The notes under the pieces: generated by a model | What the model saw: the letters and a program-made list of their open reading frames with translations, nothing else | Database searches by the model: none | Told to the model about the DNA's origin: nothing | Shown here: piece after piece, positions 47,096-49,061 of the stretch | Layout of the letters: each line of letters opens with the position of its first letter | How positions within the stretch are numbered: the first letter of the stretch is position 1 | Position numbers and translations under genes: made by a program | Assembly: GCA_009835985.1 (NCBI GenBank) | Contig: VXWI01000016.1 | Span: 1 to 49,061 of the forward strand | Direction of reading: 5' to 3' | DNA from: Acidobacteriota bacterium | GTDB taxonomy: Bacteria; Acidobacteriota; Vicinamibacteria; Marinacidobacterales; Marinacidobacteraceae | DNA: 49,061 bases

Positions 47096-49061
47096 CTATC
47101 GGCGGGCTTCGCCGGCGCGGTAGAGGCGGCGGATCGCCTCCTCCAGAACGCCCGGGAAGGTGGCGTCGCCGATTGCCTGCAGCGCGGCGAGCGCTTCCTC
47201 ACGGTCGCCCTGGGCCTCCGCCACGAGCGCGAGGTTGAAGCGGATGGCCGCCATGTCGAGGGGGGATCCGGGGCCGATGGCTTCGGACGCCCGGGTGAAC
47301 GCGGCGCCGGCCGCCTCCACCTCGCCGGCGGCGAACGCGGCCAACCCCTCGGTCAGCGCGATCACCTCGGGGGCCTCCGCGCCGCCGTCCACCCGCACCG
47401 GGTAGCCCGGCTCCCCGCCGTCGCTGCCGCCGGCGAGCTGGCTCCGGGAAACGACGGCCGATCCCTCACGGAATTCGGCGGCGCAGTCCTCCTCGAAGGG
47501 GCCGCTGGCGGGGCCCCAGGCGAGGCAGGCCTCCCCGTCGGGCCGCTCCCGAACGAACACCAGTCCCTCGTCGCGGGCGGTCACGCTCAGCGCCCGTCCG
47601 GGAACGATCTCAAGCACCTCGAGTTCCCCCGGATCTCCCGGCCGGACCACGGCCGACAGCACGAGCGCCGCCCCGTCCGCGCCCTCGTAGTCCCGCTGGA
47701 TCACGAACGACTCCTCCATGGCCGCGGCCCGCAGGCGCCCGCCCGGGACGGCCCGCACCACGTCGCCGTCCAGCGCCTGCGCCGCCTGCAGGAGGCGCTC
47801 CCCGAAGCGGGGCGTGATCCGCGCCAGCAGCGCGAGCCGGGCCGCGTCCCCGGCCTCCAGCCCGGAAGCCGCCCGCAGCAAGGACACCCCGCGCGCCGCC
47901 GGATCGCTCGCCCCCCGCAACCCGGTGCGGACCGCGTCCAGCAGGCGGTCCTCGATGTCCCGCACCGGCTCGGCGCCGGCTGCGAGACGGCGGAGGACTT
48001 GGGTCAAGTCCTCGGGGTCGTCCGGAACCTCTACCAGCTCCGCGGTGCTGCCCTCGACCGGGGAGTCGTCGAGGAACCGGAACAGCGCGCTCAGGTCGCG
48101 GCGGACTGAGCCGCCGCCCAGCGGAATGCGCCAGACGGAGAGCCCCGCCCGCGCCGCCAGCCAGAGGGTGCCCCCGGTGTCCCCATCAGGACGGAATCCC
48201 ACCGTGTCCCGGCGGACGACGTGCCCGATGGGGCGCTCCCGGATCCCCGCCCGCGCCGCCGCCGACTGCGGCTCCGGCACGAAGAACCCGCCGCCCGTCA
48301 ACCCGGCGATCCGCGTCAGGATGGCGAGGTCGGCGTCCGACACCGCGGCGATCACGTCCACGGGCTGCCCCCGCAGCGCGCTCTGCAGCTCGTCCAGCAC
48401 CTCGCCGCAGCGGGGACAGCCGTCCGCCGGGAAGTAGAGGACGAGCGGCCGGCCCTCTCCGAACGAACGCTCGCTCGACCAGATGCCCCCCTCGACGGCC
48501 AGCGACTGGCTCGGGAAGACCCCTTCGTAAGGCGTCGTCCCCTCCGGCGGACGCCGGCGCGAGGTCTCGGGAGCCCGGAAGCGGAACCGGTCGAGCGCTG
48601 CCGCCAGCCCGTTCTCGGTCCGGAAGGCCCCGGTTGCACGCAACAGCTCCAGCGCTTCCTTGTCCGACCCCCCGGAACGCGCCCACGAACGAAGGAGCGC
48701 ATCGACCCGCGCGGACAGCGCGATTCCCGGGAGGTCCGCCAGCCGGCGCCACGTCTCCGCCCGCGGGTCCAGCGCGACCGCGCGCCGGTACTCCCGCGCC
48801 GCCCCGCCCGCGTCGCCAACAGCCGCCAGCGCATCCCCCAGCGTCACCCGGTACGCCGCGCGCCGCAGCCGGTACGCGGCGTTCGCGGCGCCGGTGAACT
48901 CGTCCAGAACGATCCGGCCCTCCGGGACCTCCTGGCTCCAGTCGGTCGGCTCGAAGTGGTCGGACCGGGTGATCGCGGCGAAGGCGCTCTCGAGCGCCGC
49001 CTCCCCATCGCCAATCCCCAGCAGCCGCCCCGCCTCCGCGTGCTCAGGGGAGCCCGGCGGC
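47096..49061 (-). CDS. TPR/thioredoxin-like exported-type protein, 5' end outside window
   Basis: The frame stays open to the right edge, so the start is missing; at least 654 residues are visible. TPR-like helices occur near the visible N-terminal end (LGDALAAVGDAGGAAREYRRAVALDP) and again at the C terminus (RFNLALVAEAQGDREEALAALQAIG). Between them LVLYFPADGCPRCGEVLDELQ looks like a thioredoxin-fold strand with a C-P-R-C pair, followed by a thioredoxin-like pattern (DVIAAVSDADLAIL). The rest is beta-rich with no known motif. The whole may be a surface or periplasmic protein linking redox and protein binding. The family is not recognised beyond these parts. Confidence 0.7.
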   Translation of the reverse strand, partial: PPGSPEHAEAGRLLGIGDGEAALESAFAAITRSDHFEPTDWSQEVPEGRIVLDEFTGAANAAYRLRRAAYRVTLGDALAAVGDAGGAAREYRRAVALDPRAETWRRLADLPGIALSARVDALLRSWARSGGSDKEALELLRATGAFRTENGLAAALDRFRFRAPETSRRRPPEGTTPYEGVFPSQSLAVEGGIWSSERSFGEGRPLVLYFPADGCPRCGEVLDELQSALRGQPVDVIAAVSDADLAILTRIAGLTGGGFFVPEPQSAAARAGIRERPIGHVVRRDTVGFRPDGDTGGTLWLAARAGLSVWRIPLGGGSVRRDLSALFRFLDDSPVEGSTAELVEVPDDPEDLTQVLRRLAAGAEPVRDIEDRLLDAVRTGLRGASDPAARGVSLLRAASGLEAGDAARLALLARITPRFGERLLQAAQALDGDVVRAVPGGRLRAAAMEESFVIQRDYEGADGAALVLSAVVRPGDPGELEVLEIVPGRALSVTARDEGLVFVRERPDGEACLAWGPASGPFEEDCAAEFREGSAVVSRSQLAGGSDGGEPGYPVRVDGGAEAPEVIALTEGLAAFAAGEVEAAGAAFTRASEAIGPGSPLDMAAIRFNLALVAEAQGDREEALAALQAIGDATFPGVLEEAIRRLYRAGEARR

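Overview
The window is a high-GC stretch (about 70% by eye) from a Gram-negative bacterium: it has lipobox signal peptides, three TonB-dependent outer-membrane receptors, other predicted beta-barrels and no rRNA or tRNA. A VWFA-related protein of the type common in Acidobacteriota, an Oar-like receptor with an N-terminal carboxypeptidase-regulatory domain, and many exported amidohydrolases and peptidases point to an acidobacterial (possibly marine or host-associated) genome. That placement is inference; no marker gene is present.

Layout. 1-6.9 kb: tail of a class V aminotransferase, then a minus-strand operon read as BCCT transporter > homoserine-dehydrogenase-like enzyme > two tandem sarcosine-oxidase-type flavoproteins, faced by a divergent WYL regulator; it looks like an uptake and oxidation unit for an N-methylated amine. 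6.9-9.4 kb: lipoprotein isoaspartyl methyltransferase, Tsx-like porin, exported formylglycine-generating enzyme. 9.5-12.9 kb: a succinate dehydrogenase operon in the order membrane anchor, sdhA, sdhB. 13-20.6 kb: a 1056-residue MFS/spermidine-synthase/TPR fusion, a two-gene HEPN-type module whose HEPN gene is split by a 183-bp miniature element, and a TPR-VWFA gene pair. 20.7-26.6 kb: M19 dipeptidase, 2OG-Fe(II) oxygenase, beta-barrel protein, D-aminoacylase-like lipoprotein. 26.8-37.9 kb: an Oar-like receptor, then a probable metal (copper?) cluster with two paralogous TonB receptors, a small His/Cys exported protein, a cupin protein and a divergent three-domain multicopper oxidase. 38-49 kb: Ada-like repair/regulator fusion, CPBP protease, tandem Cache lipoprotein, sialidase-like protein, amidohydrolase, a 13-residue-repeat coiled-coil protein, a VapB-like/PIN pair in which PIN is fused to DUF4268, and a partial thioredoxin-like/TPR protein.

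The most unusual non-coding signal is a dispersed family of about 15 two-hairpin elements. The first hairpin is nearly constant or changes with compensation. The second has different sequences in different copies but stays self-complementary. Most copies begin within a few bases of a stop codon. Several oddities (a gene start inside an element, a duplicated gene tail ending in an element, the PIN-DUF4268 junction, relic gene fragments) sit on or beside these or similar elements, so they may have driven local rearrangement.
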